Shown here piece after piece: positions 33,904 to 46,025 of a stretch of 64,000 bases of DNA (position 1 is the first letter of the stretch; every line of letters begins with the position of its first letter). This DNA is from Tricholoma matsutake (lineage: Eukaryota > Basidiomycota > Agaricomycetes > Agaricales > Tricholomataceae). Made by a program: the position numbers and the translations under genes. Under the pieces are notes generated by a model. That model saw nothing but the letters and a program-made list of their open reading frames with translations. It made no database searches and had not been told where the DNA came from. The stretch lies in contig AP026543.1 of assembly GCA_026075535.2 (NCBI GenBank), positions 1,426,001 through 1,490,000 of the forward strand, written 5' to 3'.

Positions 33904-34416
33904 CGGACCCTTGACATCGGATCCTTGACATCGGATGCCTCATGCTTGGCATGAGGCTTATTGTTCTATTGTTCTTTCTATTATTACTTGACAAGGATCT
34001 CATATTCTGATTGGACAATAGACATCTCTGAACTGTATATAAGCTACAGTAATACTGCCTGTATTCCTTAGCTTGACCTAATTCAACCAATGGTCTTAAG
34101 CTCAACCAGAACACTCGACAACTTAGAAAACCTCTAAGTTGTGATAACTCAAACTTGACAGTTGGAAAGCCTCCAACTGTGATATATGAACAGACAGTCT
34201 ACTCAGAAAGCCTCTGAGTACAGATAGCCATATCGACTTAGGAAGCACCAAGTCCCAAACAGAACCCAATACAGTAAGAAAGCCTCTTACTGCAATAACT
34301 GATACAGTTGGAAAGCCTCCAGCTGTGACATACAAAGACTAGGCTGAGTTGAGATTTATAGTCTTAACAACAGGTCAAGCTGATCTACAAAGTCCACCTA
34401 CCTAGGTGCAGACACA
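33904..34416 (+). repeat. 5' LTR/leader of gypsy element 2 with a six-hairpin array
   Basis: The segment opens with tandem TTGACATCGGAYCC words, has a TATA-like CTGTATATAAGC at 34037 and leads to the gag ATG at 34417. With only one copy present, the LTR/leader boundary cannot be fixed. A TG..CA pair from about 33905 to 34390 is possible. No clear tRNA primer site was found. Confidence 0.55.
34119..34326 (+). repeat. array of six hairpins with AAAGCCT-type loop
   Basis: Hairpins at 34119-34141, 34158-34180, 34200-34220, 34235-34254, 34272-34292 and 34304-34326. Five share a 7-nt loop (AAAACCT or AAAGCCT); the fourth is shortened (AAGCA). The stems differ: CAACTTAG, ACAGTTGG, TACTCAG, GACTTAGG, CAGTAAG and ACAGTTGG, each matched by its own complement. 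The sixth keeps pairing through a G-U (CCAGCTGT). Spacing is 32-42 nt. This is covariation among tandem copies, pointing to selection on or templated maintenance of RNA or single-strand structure. Confidence 0.85.
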
Positions 34417-35498
34417 ATGTCTTTCAGACAAAGCCCAGACAGACCTCTGACAGGAGCATCATCATCAGGAAGAACCCCATGGTATAGGTACCAGGGTCAA
34501 TTAGTACAATACTCAGAACCAGCACAGAAGGGTTCTCAAAGAGAACAAGAGATGAAGAACCACAGTATCTTGACGAAGAAGATTTCAAATCTTTGAACAA
34601 AGAAGAAACCCCAGAACAAAACCCATTCTCCTTATCCAATGACAACATGTCTACTGAACCCACCACATAACCCAAGGAAATCAGAATCCAAACCCCATCC
34701 AACTTCACAGGGGACCGAACTAGAACTGCGAAGTTCTTACAAGAAGTGAAACTCTATTTGAGAGTGAACCATGGAATCTATGACACCAATGAGAAGAAGA
34801 TCATCTTCGCATTGTCCTTCATGAATGGAGGAACTGCCACACCCTGGGCACAGACATGGGCAGAGAAGGAAGACCGAGGAACCTGGTCAACCTTTGAATT
34901 GGTGCTCAAGACAGTGTTCATGCCGATTGACAAAGCTGGCAGAGCCAGGACAGAGATGAAGACATTGAAGCAGGGACAGGACCTGGAGGACTACATCGCA
35001 CAGTTCCAAATCCTGTGAGAGAAGGTGGGAATCAATGACGACACCACCCTTATCAAACTCTTTATGGATGGGTTGAACCCCAAGCTCCTCAAAAGAGTTT
35101 TCAACATGGAAACAATCCCTACAACCTTGGAAGGAATGATCAATGCTGCCTCCAAGTATGATGGACAGTGGAGGAGAGCAAAAGCCATAGCAGGAAAAGC
35201 ACAGGAAGCTTTGGCAAAAAGGCTGCCAAGCTCTAAAACAAAAGAGAGCCCACTCAAGATCAACCAACTCTCCTACCAAGAGAGGATTGAACATATGAAG
35301 AAGGGACTATGCTTTGTGTGCCACCAGCCAGAACACAGAGCAACTGAACACAAGAAAGGGGAAACAAGGACCAAGAACCGGTCATTCCCAAAGAAGAAAA
35401 GCAAGGAAGCCTACTCAAAGATCTGGGTGATCATGAAAGAACTTGATGAAGAAGACAAAGGGATGGCCCTCACTATGATAGAGGATGCGGGTTTTTAA
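34417..35498 (+). pseudogene. gypsy element 2 gag
   Basis: From ATG 34417 (MSFRQSPDRPLTG) one frameshift leads to DEEPQYLDEEDFK, and a stop precedes EIRIQTPSNFTGD. The gag capsid domain follows: TAKFLQEVKLYLRVN, NGGTATPWAQTWAE, FELVLKTVF, ARTEMKTLKQGQDLEDYIAQF, a stop, then LFMDGLNPKLLKRVF. The knuckle reads CFVCHQPEHRATEH, C-x2-C-x4-H-x4-H rather than the usual final Cys. A basic tail (KKGETRTKNRSFPKKKSK) may bind RNA. Family usual length is about 350 codons, as here. Stops show decay. Confidence 0.85.
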
Positions 35499-35559
35499 AG
35501 AGGTGGCCTGCCTCAATGCCAGGTACCACCAAACTCTCTGTCTGCTCTCTGCTCTGTAC

Positions 35560-36044
35560 TACTGGCCACTTTGAAGAATCAATCTATGTGTTTAGATATC
35601 AAAGTGGCAGGGTCAGGCAGAGGGAAAGCCATCAAAACTGATGCCCTGCTTGACTCAGGAGCAGGAGAAATATTCATGAGCCACAAATTTGCAGAAAGCA
35701 GTGGATTTGAGCTACCCCCCCCCCCCTGGAGAAAGTAATCAAGGTCAAGAACATAGATGGAACCCTGAACAAGACAGGGGAGATCTCCCACTATGCCAGG
35801 GGACTCTTGATGATCAACGGGAGAATTTTCCCAACAATGTTCCTCATTGCAGGATTGGGGAAAGAATCAATCATCCTGGGCCTACCATGGCTCAGAAGAA
35901 TCAACCCAGTGATTGACTGGAAAATTGAAACTTTTGAGTTCAGAACAAAGGACAAAACTTATCCTGAATTCTCATATGGGAAAGGAAGAACCCTTATCAG
36001 AAGGGTGCAAATGGAGAAGCCCAACAATGAACATCTGGCATGGC
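35560..36044 (+). pseudogene. gypsy element 2 protease and linker
   Basis: DALLDSGAGEIFMSHKFAES is a retropepsin active site (D-S-G-A). A C-run at 35706-35718 marks a frameshift. The frame resumes as RIFPTMFLIAGLGKESIILG and LPWLRRINPVIDWK, the typical G-L-P-W-L end of gypsy protease. It is interrupted at 36044 by a hAT-like element; 36037-36044 is the TSD. Confidence 0.85.
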
Positions 36045-37969
36045 TAGTGTTTGAAAGTCTGGTCTGGTCCAGTTTTTTTGACCCCAAAGGGGGCAACTGC
36101 AGACCAGACCAGTTGTTCTTATTCAACACATCTACACAATCAAGAACTGGACCGGCATAAACTGGTCCATCTCGGTTGCTTACCAGTTGCTGGACCGGTT
36201 GTAACCAGTCCAACACTGGGTCAGTCCAGACCATTTTACAACTGGTCTAGACTAGGTATATACATGTATTCTAAGGTACTAAGAGCGCCTCACAGGGCAA
36301 GGTGCCTGCAAGCGAGCATGTAGATAATGAAATAAACGATAAAATGAAAGAAATTAGTCCCCTCCATCTCACATTTTAAGCAAGGGAGGGGGGCAGTTGT
36401 GGTGAGGGTCGGCATTGGCAGTTGGCATTGTGTTGTCTGTCATTGTTGGCACTGGCACTGGTGTTGGTGCTGGTGCTGGAATTGCATCATTGTCAGCATT
36501 GGTGTCCATCATTGTGGGTGCTGGGATTGGCGTTGGCATTGTCCATCGTCATGGGCCCTGGTGTTAGTGTTGTGGTGTTGGCATTGTCCATCGTCATGGG
36601 CTCTGGCATCAGCATTGTCGTTCCACCCCACGAGCAGATGCTCATGGGGCTGGGGCTGAGAGGTATGTCGTCTGTCATCATGGTTCGGTCCTGGTGCTGT
36701 TGTGGTGTGCTGTGGTTGTAGTAGAAAAGAAAAACCTACAAACACAATAGAAAAGTATGTCAGAAGTAAAATAAAGTAAAAGAACAATGAAATACTTACC
36801 TGTAATGATTTAAGAGTCCCCAGGCCCTAGGCAATGGAATTGATGCCTGAATCTGTGTGCCCCAGCCCGTTGCTTGCCCACCCCAGCCCATTGACATTGT
36901 CGTTGTATGCCATGTCACCATGGTAGTCGCATTCGTGGTGGGTGTCATTCTGGTTGAGGTGGTGACAGTGGTGGTTGCATTGGCAGTGGTGGCTGCATTG
37001 GTGGTGATGGTGGTGGTGGTGCCACATTGGTGGACCAGAAGATAGCACCAATGATCCACCCTGCGAGCAGTGGCTCATGAAGCTGGACATCAGTACTGTG
37101 TTGTTCAGCTTTGTCATCATTGTCGTCTCTGTTGTCATCAAAGATAGCATCAACAATCCACCCCACAAGCAGTGGCTCGTGAGGCTGGATGTCAGTGTTG
37201 GGTCATCATCATCTCTATTCATTGGCCAGCCCAGTCATCCATTAGTGAAGACCCACCCCATGAGCAGTGGCTCGGGAGGCTGGGGTGGTGGGGTCATTGT
37301 TATACTTAAACCTACAAAAGAGGCAAATAACAACATTAATAGAAAAGAGAATAATGAAAACAAGAAAAAAGACTTAATTATATTGTGTTGGAGCATTCTA
37401 CAACATGGGTGTTGGTTGTTGAACATGTAGAACATGCATTATGTGGCAGTTTTGCAGCCACAGTGTGCCGTTTGCAATGGTTGAAGGGGTGTGGGGCTGT
37501 TTGTGGAGTGGTGGTGGAGACAGAGTGAAATTGTGGTTGGTGTGGGAAGTCACCTGGCAATGGTGCCACTATTTTTTTTTGGGAGCACAAGCATGACCAA
37601 ATAGTCCATGCACTGCCAATAGGTATATAAGCACTCATGAAATGAGTGATTTTTGCTTGGGCTTGCCCTCTCACCCATAAATAGGAGGGGTAATATAGTA
37701 TCAATAGTATTTATTTTAATTTAAAATGTAGTATACATATAGTATTATATTTTCATACCTTGCAAGCTTCATTCAACTGAAAGTCCAGTTCCCAACCAGT
37801 TGCAGTCAGTCTTTGGGCAGTCTACTAAGATGTTTTATCATGGATGAACCATGAACCAGACTTGTGAGAATGTTGGGGCAACCGCAACTGATGGTCTGGT
37901 TGCGATCAGTCCAGTTTGGTTGGGTCCACAGTCTTTTTTTGGTCCAATAGACTGGACTTTCAAACACTA
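36045..37969. mobile_element. non-autonomous hAT-like element with module cluster 4
   Basis: The 1925-bp element starts TAGTGTTTGAAAGTCTGG and ends GGACTTTCAAACACTA, flanked by a perfect 8-bp TSD, GGCATGGC (36037-36044 and 37970-37977), within gypsy 2 coding sequence. Subterminal GGTCTGGTCC/ACCAGACC words give further inverted repeats. It contains no transposase. The interior (36400-37450) is a module cluster in reverse orientation. Confidence 0.9.
36400..37450 (-). repeat. hairpin-intron module cluster 4
   Basis: On the minus strand there are CA-rich runs, intron-like segments (GTAAGTATTTC to TTGTGTTTGTAG, about 36736-36810; and one ending TTTTGTAG near 37313), and palindromes related to CCAYGAGCA..TGCTCRTGG at 36626-36649, 37062-37080, 37153-37173 and 37254-37274. 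The GGCCCAAA hairpin is not visible in this cluster. Confidence 0.55.
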
Positions 37970-37977
37970 GGCATGGC

Positions 37978-40076
37978 ACCAGAAGATAGTCAAAGAAGAA
38001 GGGAAAGCCTTCAAAGAGATGACAAAAGAAGAGAAATGGGTGTGGGCCCAAAAGATGGTCGCCAAAGCAAAAGAAAAGATGGCCCTCAAAATGAAGGCAA
38101 AAGAAGAAGAGTAACTGACATGGCACCGGATAGCCACTAAAGAACTGGAGAAACTTGCCCTCAAAAGGAAGGAGAGCAAAGAGTGACTGGCATGGACCTG
38201 AAGGATAGTCGCCAAGGAAAAGGAAAAGCTCACCCTCAAAAAGAAACTGGCAAATGAGGAACAGCTAACGCAATGCCAAAGAATTGCCACCAAAGCAAGG
38301 CAGATGGGAGAAGCCCTCTGTGCTAAACTGGGAGGGAGCAGGATGCCCATCAAAATGAGGAGAGCAACAATTGAAGAAGTAGAAGATGAAGAGATCACAA
38401 TCACGACTCTTCAGAATGTGGAGCCCATTGGGCCACAAGACAAAGAAGACACTGGGAAGGAAAACCCAGCACCGGCAAACCACGAACAGGCAATGGAACA
38501 GGCAATGGAACAAATGGAAGGGACACCCAAACAAAGGATTGCAGATGATGAACTACTGGTTGCCTACATCTGAGGAGAACCCATCATTGGAATATTTGAA
38601 CCAGCTAAATCACCGCTGACAGAGGAGTACGATGAGCCAAATTACTTGTACTCCCAGATGACAAAGACAATCTCTCAGATCGTAAAGGCAAAAGGATCAC
38701 CGTGATATCCATATGGACAGAATATATGGATTAGGGCAAAAACATCAGCCTCACAGCACCTGACACATAAGAAGGAAGGAGACCCTGAACAGAAGACCCT
38801 GGATGAACTACTCCCTGAACAGTACAAGGAGTACTGATGGATATTCGAAAAGGAAGCATCAGAAAGATTCCCAGAAACAAGACCCTGGGATCATGCAATT
38901 GAACTGAAACTGGACTTTGTGGCAAAAGATTGCAGGGTTTACCCATTATCACCAGCAGAACAGAAGAAACTTGACAAGTTCCTTGATGAAAGCCTAGAAA
39001 AAGGATATATCCAACCATTGAAATTGCCCATGGCATCACCATTCTTCTTTGTTGCGAAGAAGGACTCAGATGCCCTGAGACCATGTCAGGACTACAGGTA
39101 CTTGAATAATGGAACAATCAAGAACACCTACCTGCTGCCGCTGGTAGGAGACCTGTTGGATAAACTAAGAGGGGTGAAATGGTTCACAAAATTGGACATC
39201 TGAGGATGGAGATCAATGGAAGGCAGCCTTCAAGACAAACAGAGGGCTGTTTGAACCAGTGGTGATGTTCTTTGTATTATGCAACTCACCAGCGACCTTC
39301 CAGGCAATGATGAACGAGATCTTCTGTAATCAGAGAAGGATGGCTCATGATTTACATGGACGACATCCTGATATTCTCCAAAGATCAGAACGAACACCAG
39401 GAAAGGACAAGAATGGTGCTGCAAAGACTAGCAGAAAACAACCTATACCTGAAGCCAGAGAAGTGCAAGTTTGATGTCCATGAGGTGGAGTTCTTGGGTC
39501 TGATCATCCAACCCAACAAAATTGCAATGGACAACATGAAACTGGCAGGTATACAAGATTGGCCCACCCCAATGAACATAAAGGCAGTCAGATCTTTCCT
39601 GGGATTTGGGAATTTCTACATGAAATTCATTGGACATTTCATGGAGACAAGCAGACCACTTAATGAACTGACAAAGAAGGACAAGACATTCAACTGGACA
39701 ACAGAATGTGAACAGGCCTTTCAAACATTGAAAAGGAAATTTTCAGAAGCACCGGTACTGCTGATGCCAGACCCAACAAAACCATTCACAATTGAATCAG
39801 ACACCTCAAAACATGCTACAGGAGGAGTGCTGAGACAAAGGGACACAAATGGGGACTGGCATCTGTGTGGATACATATTGCATGCACTAATACTGATGGA
39901 ACAGAACTATGAGATATACAACAGGGAACTGCTAGCCATTGTGTGATCGCTAGAGACCTGGAGACACTACCTACTGGGATCAGGACACCCAGTGGTAATC
40001 CTGTCAGATCACAAGAACCTGACATACTTCCAAACAGTGCAGAAACTGAACAGACAACAGGCAAGATGGAGTCAGC
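37978..40076 (+). pseudogene. gypsy element 2 RT-RNase H, truncated
   Basis: A Lys/Glu-rich spacer leads to [62 protein letters not shown] stop; then, after a frame break, the active site YMDDILIFS, QRLAENNLYLKPEKCKFDVH, VEFLGLIIQ, RSFLGFGNFYMKFI. RNase [61 protein letters not shown]. It ends abruptly at about 40076 where KDZ-type sequence begins. Integrase and 3' LTR are absent. Several stops. Confidence 0.87.
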
Positions 40077-43000
40077 CTGCACCAGTAGCCTGACATCCTT
40101 CCGTAACAATTTTCCACTCTTCTGAAAACCAGACTTGCAAGGCCCACCTCTCATATACCAAATGAGCCTCTTCCTCCAGACAACGATCAAGTTCTAAAAG
40201 CGCCTTGATTCCTCTTCTTATGTCTTCATTGCACATCCATAATGGAGGGTCCATGAGGTCTTCATCAGCCAGGCCTACATTTTGCCATATAGCATCATCA
40301 ATGTCAAGGGCAAATAGTCCAGTCATTTCAATCTTCTCCAGAACTGTCGCGCCCTGTGGTGCCTTTCTCTGAGTGATAAGCTCTTGCATCTTATCACAAA
40401 GTTTATTGTAGTTGCATGCAAGTTGTTGGATAGATGGATCATGCTTCTGTACAGAAGCCCTTCGTGATTGTGAATTTTTTTATCTGTACAAACATTAGTT
40501 AGGTAAGATTATGATAACCTACATGATGACGCACCATTTTTCTGATGTCGAAAAGACCATTCAAGTGGATCCAACTCATACTTGTGGGCACACAACCATT
40601 CTCAGAGCCTAATTTTCAGAGCCAGTGCATTCATTCAAGTAGCGATGAAGATGCTTTGAGTGAGCCTGCACAGTTCAGTCCTATCATCAACTCCCAGAAC
40701 ATTTTCCTTGGCCTTGACCTTGGTTTCTGCATGTCACAAGGCCATATGGCCATCTTCCAGGTGTCTCTCAGTGTCCACCATGGAAGCAAGATCAGTGAAA
40801 CCATCAATAATAGAGTTTTTGATATCTTCAATGCATTTCTTGAGGACATCCCATACTTTGCATAGATGCATCACTTCCTTGACAGCATTCTTGCCTTGGT
40901 TCTTTTTCCTACTAACCAACCTAGTTAGCTTTTGGAGCAGGTAATTGGAGAAACAAATGCATGTGGAAGAGGCTTAGTCTGATGCTTAACTTGCACAGCC
41001 CACTCATGGTGAAGAACATCACTATCTTGCCTGCAATCATATAATATTTCTTTGGCAGCCATTTGTTTATCTCGACAGTGCTTAGTGTGATGCCAGAGCC
41101 AGTAACCCAGCCTTTGAAGGCTTTCATGATCTGCATGGTGGACTTGCCGATTGAGAGTGTATAGCCATTGATGATGCTATGAAATGCTACTCAGTAGAAT
41201 GCTTAGCATGAAAGCAGTGTAGACATACCCCACAAACTCGCAAGTACGCAATCAGCTTGCTGATTGAATGCCAGAAATTTTCACACCCTTTGCCATCTGA
41301 CAGTCCAAAGCCTTCACACTTGCGAGGATGGTAAACAAGTTGACATGCCCATTGATGTCCAAAGGCATGGAAAACTGATATTGTGAAGATGAGGCAGTCA
41401 AGGTAGCAATTGAGAAATTCCCACTTGATGCAGGTCCAATGCAGTTGGCAGCTTATGTCATACAGAGTGCCAACTGTAAAGTTCTGGGGAAGATGTTGGA
41501 ACAGTATTTTTAGGAGAACCAACATGTAGTGTCACCAGAATGCATGTTTGCTATCCATAAAACACAATCGTGATGACAGAGTAGAGCTATTAATGCTGTG
41601 TCATCAAAGAACTGTGTGCTAGCCTTCTCTTGAGCAGCATTAGTAGCAGTGAAACTAGCTTCACACCCATCTAGCACAGATGTTGGAACACGCAAGTCGC
41701 CTTCATATCCATCTTCTTCATTCAATGTATTGACTTGGGCACGGCGTGAAGGTCATGAATTGTTAGACCGTGAACCACAAACATCCTCCCAGTGACTTTC
41801 CATGTGAACCGTATCAACCTCTGGAATGAACACCAACTTTGGGTGGGTATGCGGAGAGTCTTGTTCTCCTTTGTTCCTTTTCTGTGTAAAGCAGGCATCA
41901 AGACAAACAATGGCATCCAGACTAAGAGTATTGCATAAGCAACTGATAATCTGTAAGGTAGATGACTTTCATAATCGACTAACATCACATGCTTAGTGTG
42001 ACTGGTTCTAAAAGAGGCAACTTTTTGAGAATTTAGAGGAAAAGGCTTGTTTTGCACATAATGAGCTTTTTATGGGCAAATTGACATCCAACATTTTATT
42101 GGTAAATACTGTAGAGACGTGAATCTGTACTTACTTTGAGAAAATGTAATGATTTCATGCCAAAATAGGAAAAATGTGAGAAACCAATTATGCGAGTCAC
42201 GTCAAGCGCATTGCGCCTCAAAAAGCATTGCTGCTACCCATTTGCAATACACCAATGACATGATAAAAATACCTACAATTAATATACTAGAAAACTTGAG
42301 CAGAAATGGTGGTGATCACCCCAACAAGTGGCAGAAACTTGACCGAAAAAGCTCTGCTGCAGCCAAAAAAAACATTGATTTATCCCTACTGTGGGTCTGT
42401 TAGAATATTCCATTGTGCGAAAACTCAAAATAAAGGATGGGCAAAATTTGGCAAATCACCTTAAGCTTTTGCTGACATGCAAAGCAAATTCCTCATTTAC
42501 ATGTCGCACTGAACCCATTTCACATGGCGGTTTTGTTTCTTGGACAACTGGAAATAACAGGTGACAACCCAAAATGACATGGGATGGCCAAATATAAGTT
42601 TGTCGCATTTTTTATCTGATTGGACAGCAGTTAGTGGTCAGATATAGCTGTCAGTGTTTGCAAGTCTTATTTCTCGGTCAGCTTTTACTCAATCTTCATA
42701 AAAATTGAAACACATATATTACACAACTATAACAACAATATGTTGGTCATACATTTTGCATTTTCCTCTTTACTGTCTCAAGGGGGGTGTTCCATGGTTT
42801 CTCCACCAAAAACCTTCCTAATTTGACCAGGTTGTCACATTGAAGTAACTCCACGTGACATTAGTTGATTATGAAAGTCATCTACCTTAACAGTAGCCCT
42901 CAAAACAAACTTACCCTGTAAGTGAGATACAAGGAAATTCTCCACCAAAGCAGATGGGACAACATGAGCGTAGTTGGGAGTGAGGAGTGGGATCTGGGAA

Positions 43001-44200
43001 GGGGTTGATTGGTGTGTCAGATGGATCATCATCATTGAGATCAACCTCTGAACATTGTCTTTTTGAAGGAGAAGGAGCAGAAGGGGCGGGAGAAGTTTCA
43101 GGTGAGCAATCTTGGAGTTCCAGAGTCACTGATGGTACTCTAGAATAAAACAAGAACTCATGATCATGAATTTGATCATCTGTTGTATGTGGGTCAGGGT
43201 TGGAGATAGCTATTGGTGCCATTCGTATTGGAGTAGGAGAAGTTGGCGGTGTTGAAAAATCTGAATCTGGTGTCGCATCCTTGAGCAAGCCATAATCTAT
43301 TCCAACTGTAATTTGTTGGACATGAGTTAATATATTATCCACATGTTTATTGGTAGTGTCTTGAAGAGCATCGTACCATTGTAGCACACTGCCAAATCGT
43401 CTACGAAGAGAATCCTGCATGATATTTCAGTAATGCCATGTTGTACTCGATGAACGATGATACCTTTGTTGTCAATTTATATCCTTGACTGTCAAGAAAT
43501 TCCTCAATGGTTTTGCACCACCCTGTATTGTTTGGTGGGGTATGAACAAATAGACATGTGACAAACTCCAGTACTTGCAAGTCCACAACTAATGTTGGCA
43601 CCAGGGGAGAGCAAGGAAAAGGTCCCCACTGCATAAGCTGCCTAAAGACTGGTGCACAGGAGCATGAATGGATCGTCAAAGATTCGAGGATTGTATGACA
43701 GACATTAGCTAATGGAGTCACATAATCATGATTATCAGCTATATACCTGAAAAATGCACGATGGCAATCTGCAAAGATTGACCACCCTCTTGACACATGC
43801 AGATGGGCCGTGAAACATCTGGTTGGCTGCAAAGAGAGAGAGTTTGATGGACATATTCCATGTATGGTAGGATTAACTTGGGGATCACTTTGTTTGCCCA
43901 GTGCACAGTTTGATTTGCTCTCTTTCTGTGATGATGGCTTGCTACAGGTGTATCATAGAGATTGGGAGCCAAGTTGCCACCAAAAACATCAAAGTGCTGA
44001 GACCTTCGTCCACAACATCAGGCATTGGGGCTGCATGTAGATCTCCATCTTGTGGTTGATTGCCTGCAAAGCCAACTTGCCCGGGCAGCCGTGGAAGGTT
44101 AGAGGTTGTTGTATAAGGGTTTCTCCATGGGTAAGGTACACCAACGGTTGAATGCTGCTGGGCTTTGTAAGATGATGAGGGCAAGATGGCCTAGGTTGAG
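40077..44200 (-). pseudogene. KDZ (Kyakuja-Dileera-Zisupton) transposase, decayed
   Basis: From 44180 downward: PRLPGQVGFAGNQPQDGD; after a frameshift KRANQTVHWANKVIPKLILP; CAPVFRQLMQWGPFPCSP; VDLQVLEFVTCLFVHTPPNN; FLDSQGYKLTTK; an acidic/Pro-rich linker; the CxC-type metal site CCPICFGGEFP; KRKGTKEN; VPTSVLDGCEASFTATN; KASTQFFDDTALIALLCHHD; NFTVGTLYDISCQLH; ISVFHAFGHQWACQLVYHPR; GFGLSDGKGCENFWHSISKL; and near the 3' end FALDIDDAIWQNVGL and RRGIKALLELDRCLEEEAH. These match the KDZ family core, including C-Q-L-H and D-G-E-G-C-type residues (here DGKGC). Introns and many frame changes separate the blocks. It is the only autonomous-type DNA transposase in the 25.2-kb insertion. Confidence 0.88.
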
Positions 44201-44399
44201 GTGTGTAGATCTTCTGTGGGCTGTCTGCACTCCTGAATTTCTTTGAGAACCGGGTGTGCATATCGCAAGAGAAAGATCATCAGCAGAATGTAGGGAGTCT
44301 GTACAAATAGCAGTTGAGAATTCAGTGGCATTATCATAATGTGCCACCCAAAACGTGTTGACATTGTCAAGACAACATAGCCACTAATAGCAATTGACA

Positions 44400-45270
44400 A
44401 ACTGAAAACGGGTCATAGTCATGACATAAAATACAACACAATGTTGAGAGTAATTCAACTGCCCATCCTGCTTCATCACCCAACTGTATGGCAAACTGTC
44501 CACCACAGGCATGAAAGGAATCAGATATTAAAAGAGTTCATCGACGACCATTAAGTCTGTCTAAGTGAATATATCATTAGTTGAGAAGTCCTTGCAAGAA
44601 GTTTGGCAACTGCACCTTGTAAGTTGTCATTCATCCCCTATAAAACCCACCCTCGCTCATATGTAGAAGTTGTCCTTGCATATCTGCAAGTAATCTTGTA
44701 AGTTGTGAAACCCTTAAGCTTTGACAGAGAAGCTCACAAGCATCGAATGCAGACGAGGTTAAGTGAAGTTAGATGAGGGTGTAGACAGCAAGAGTTTGGA
44801 ACTATTATCCAAGGTTGGTGGGAGCAAGTCTTCATCATAATGAGTGGGGAGAGGGGTGCATAGACGCTCATGAGGTCTGCTTGAGTGAATACAACATTAA
44901 CTTCAAAGATCTCATGAGAGGTCGGTCTGATGCACCTTGTGAGTCATCCAGCACTATACCGATCATGTTATTAATACTCCAGCAAACGTCCACACCGTGA
45001 GTGAGATTGCGGGTAGTAAGAGATGTTGACAAAGTCTTGAATGGTCTCACAATTGCATTGAAGGATGACTATGTGCAAATGAGTTGAAAACTGACAGGAG
45101 AACTGACAAGAATTCAGGAAACAAACCAGTAAGTAGAATATTTGAAAGATGTTGATGGTAGTCAGAGTGCCCGAGAGTGACAAAGACCGAGAGATAGTAC
45201 ACACGATCTGTAAATGAGAAGTGGTCAGAGAGACACAGATAGAAGATACTATGCTGTGAAAACCAAACTC
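44400..45270. repeat. LTR-like/promoter-like segment with diverged 320-bp duplication
   Basis: GTCTGYYTRAGTGAATA..CACCTTGTRAGT occurs at about 44560-44625 and 44875-44945. A TATA-like CCTATAAAACC lies at 44637. No coding sequence. It precedes the hairpin array and may belong to the same element. Confidence 0.35.
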
Positions 45271-45278
45271 AAGAATGC

Positions 45279-45664
45279 CAGACGACATGAAGTCAGAATC
45301 TGAGTGAGTAACCGACATGAAGTCAAGTCACCTGAGAAAACGACTGATGCAAAGTCAGAAGTCGTTTGTGTCATGATCAACACAAAGTCAAGAGTCATGC
45401 ATGGGAAGCAAAGTAAAAAGAAATCAGTTATGCAATGCTTACCTTCTGGTGATTGCAGCTGATTTACCGAATTCACAATGTACTTGTAGTTGAAAAATTT
45501 GATGACAAGGTGGTATTTGCAAGAATATTCCAGACAACGAGCAGTCAGAATCTGGTAAGTGATTGATGCGAAATCAAAAATCACTGTAGAACAACAACTG
45601 ATGTGAAATCAGACATTGTTGACCCAATACTCATCCATGACCAACACAAAGCCAGAAGCCATGG
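45279..45664 (+). repeat. hairpin array 2, orientation A
   Basis: Stem-loops with variable stems and a conserved loop core (GAYNYRAARTCARA): AAACGACT/AGTCGTTT (45338-45367), AGTGATT/AATCACT (45558-45585), CAACAA/TTGTTG (45592-45621), CATGA/TCATG (45372-45399), CCATG/CATGG (45635-45664), and weaker ones at 45279-45302 and 45304-45331. Confidence 0.7.
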
Positions 45665-46025
45665 TGAGAAATGGATGGAAAAGGTGGAGGGATTAATTGA
45701 TCTTACTAATGAGTCAGTTCTCGACTCCACCCCAAGTCCACATTACCTCCTCAACATTCAACGTTCAATGTTCAACTCTCACTCAAGCCCATGCAAATTC
45801 AAGTGCTGCTACTTCTTCATAAGTTTCCTTCCTTCTGTTCAAAGTTATAATACTAATCATTTGTAGGTACTCAGGGATCTTGTTTCCAGACGTGTTCATC
45901 ACATGGAGTTTTGGTCGACTTTTGGTGGAGATAGATTGGCTGGAAGGTTGTGGGGGTAAAGGGTTTTAACAATGGAAAGTGGTGAGTACATTTTGATTCA
46001 AATTCCTTTGTCTCGTCTTCCTCCC

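Noticed and set aside
34119..34326. Explanation of the hairpin array as a decayed tandem repeat only
   Set aside because: Simple decay would change the two arms independently; here the arms stay complementary while the stem sequence differs between copies.
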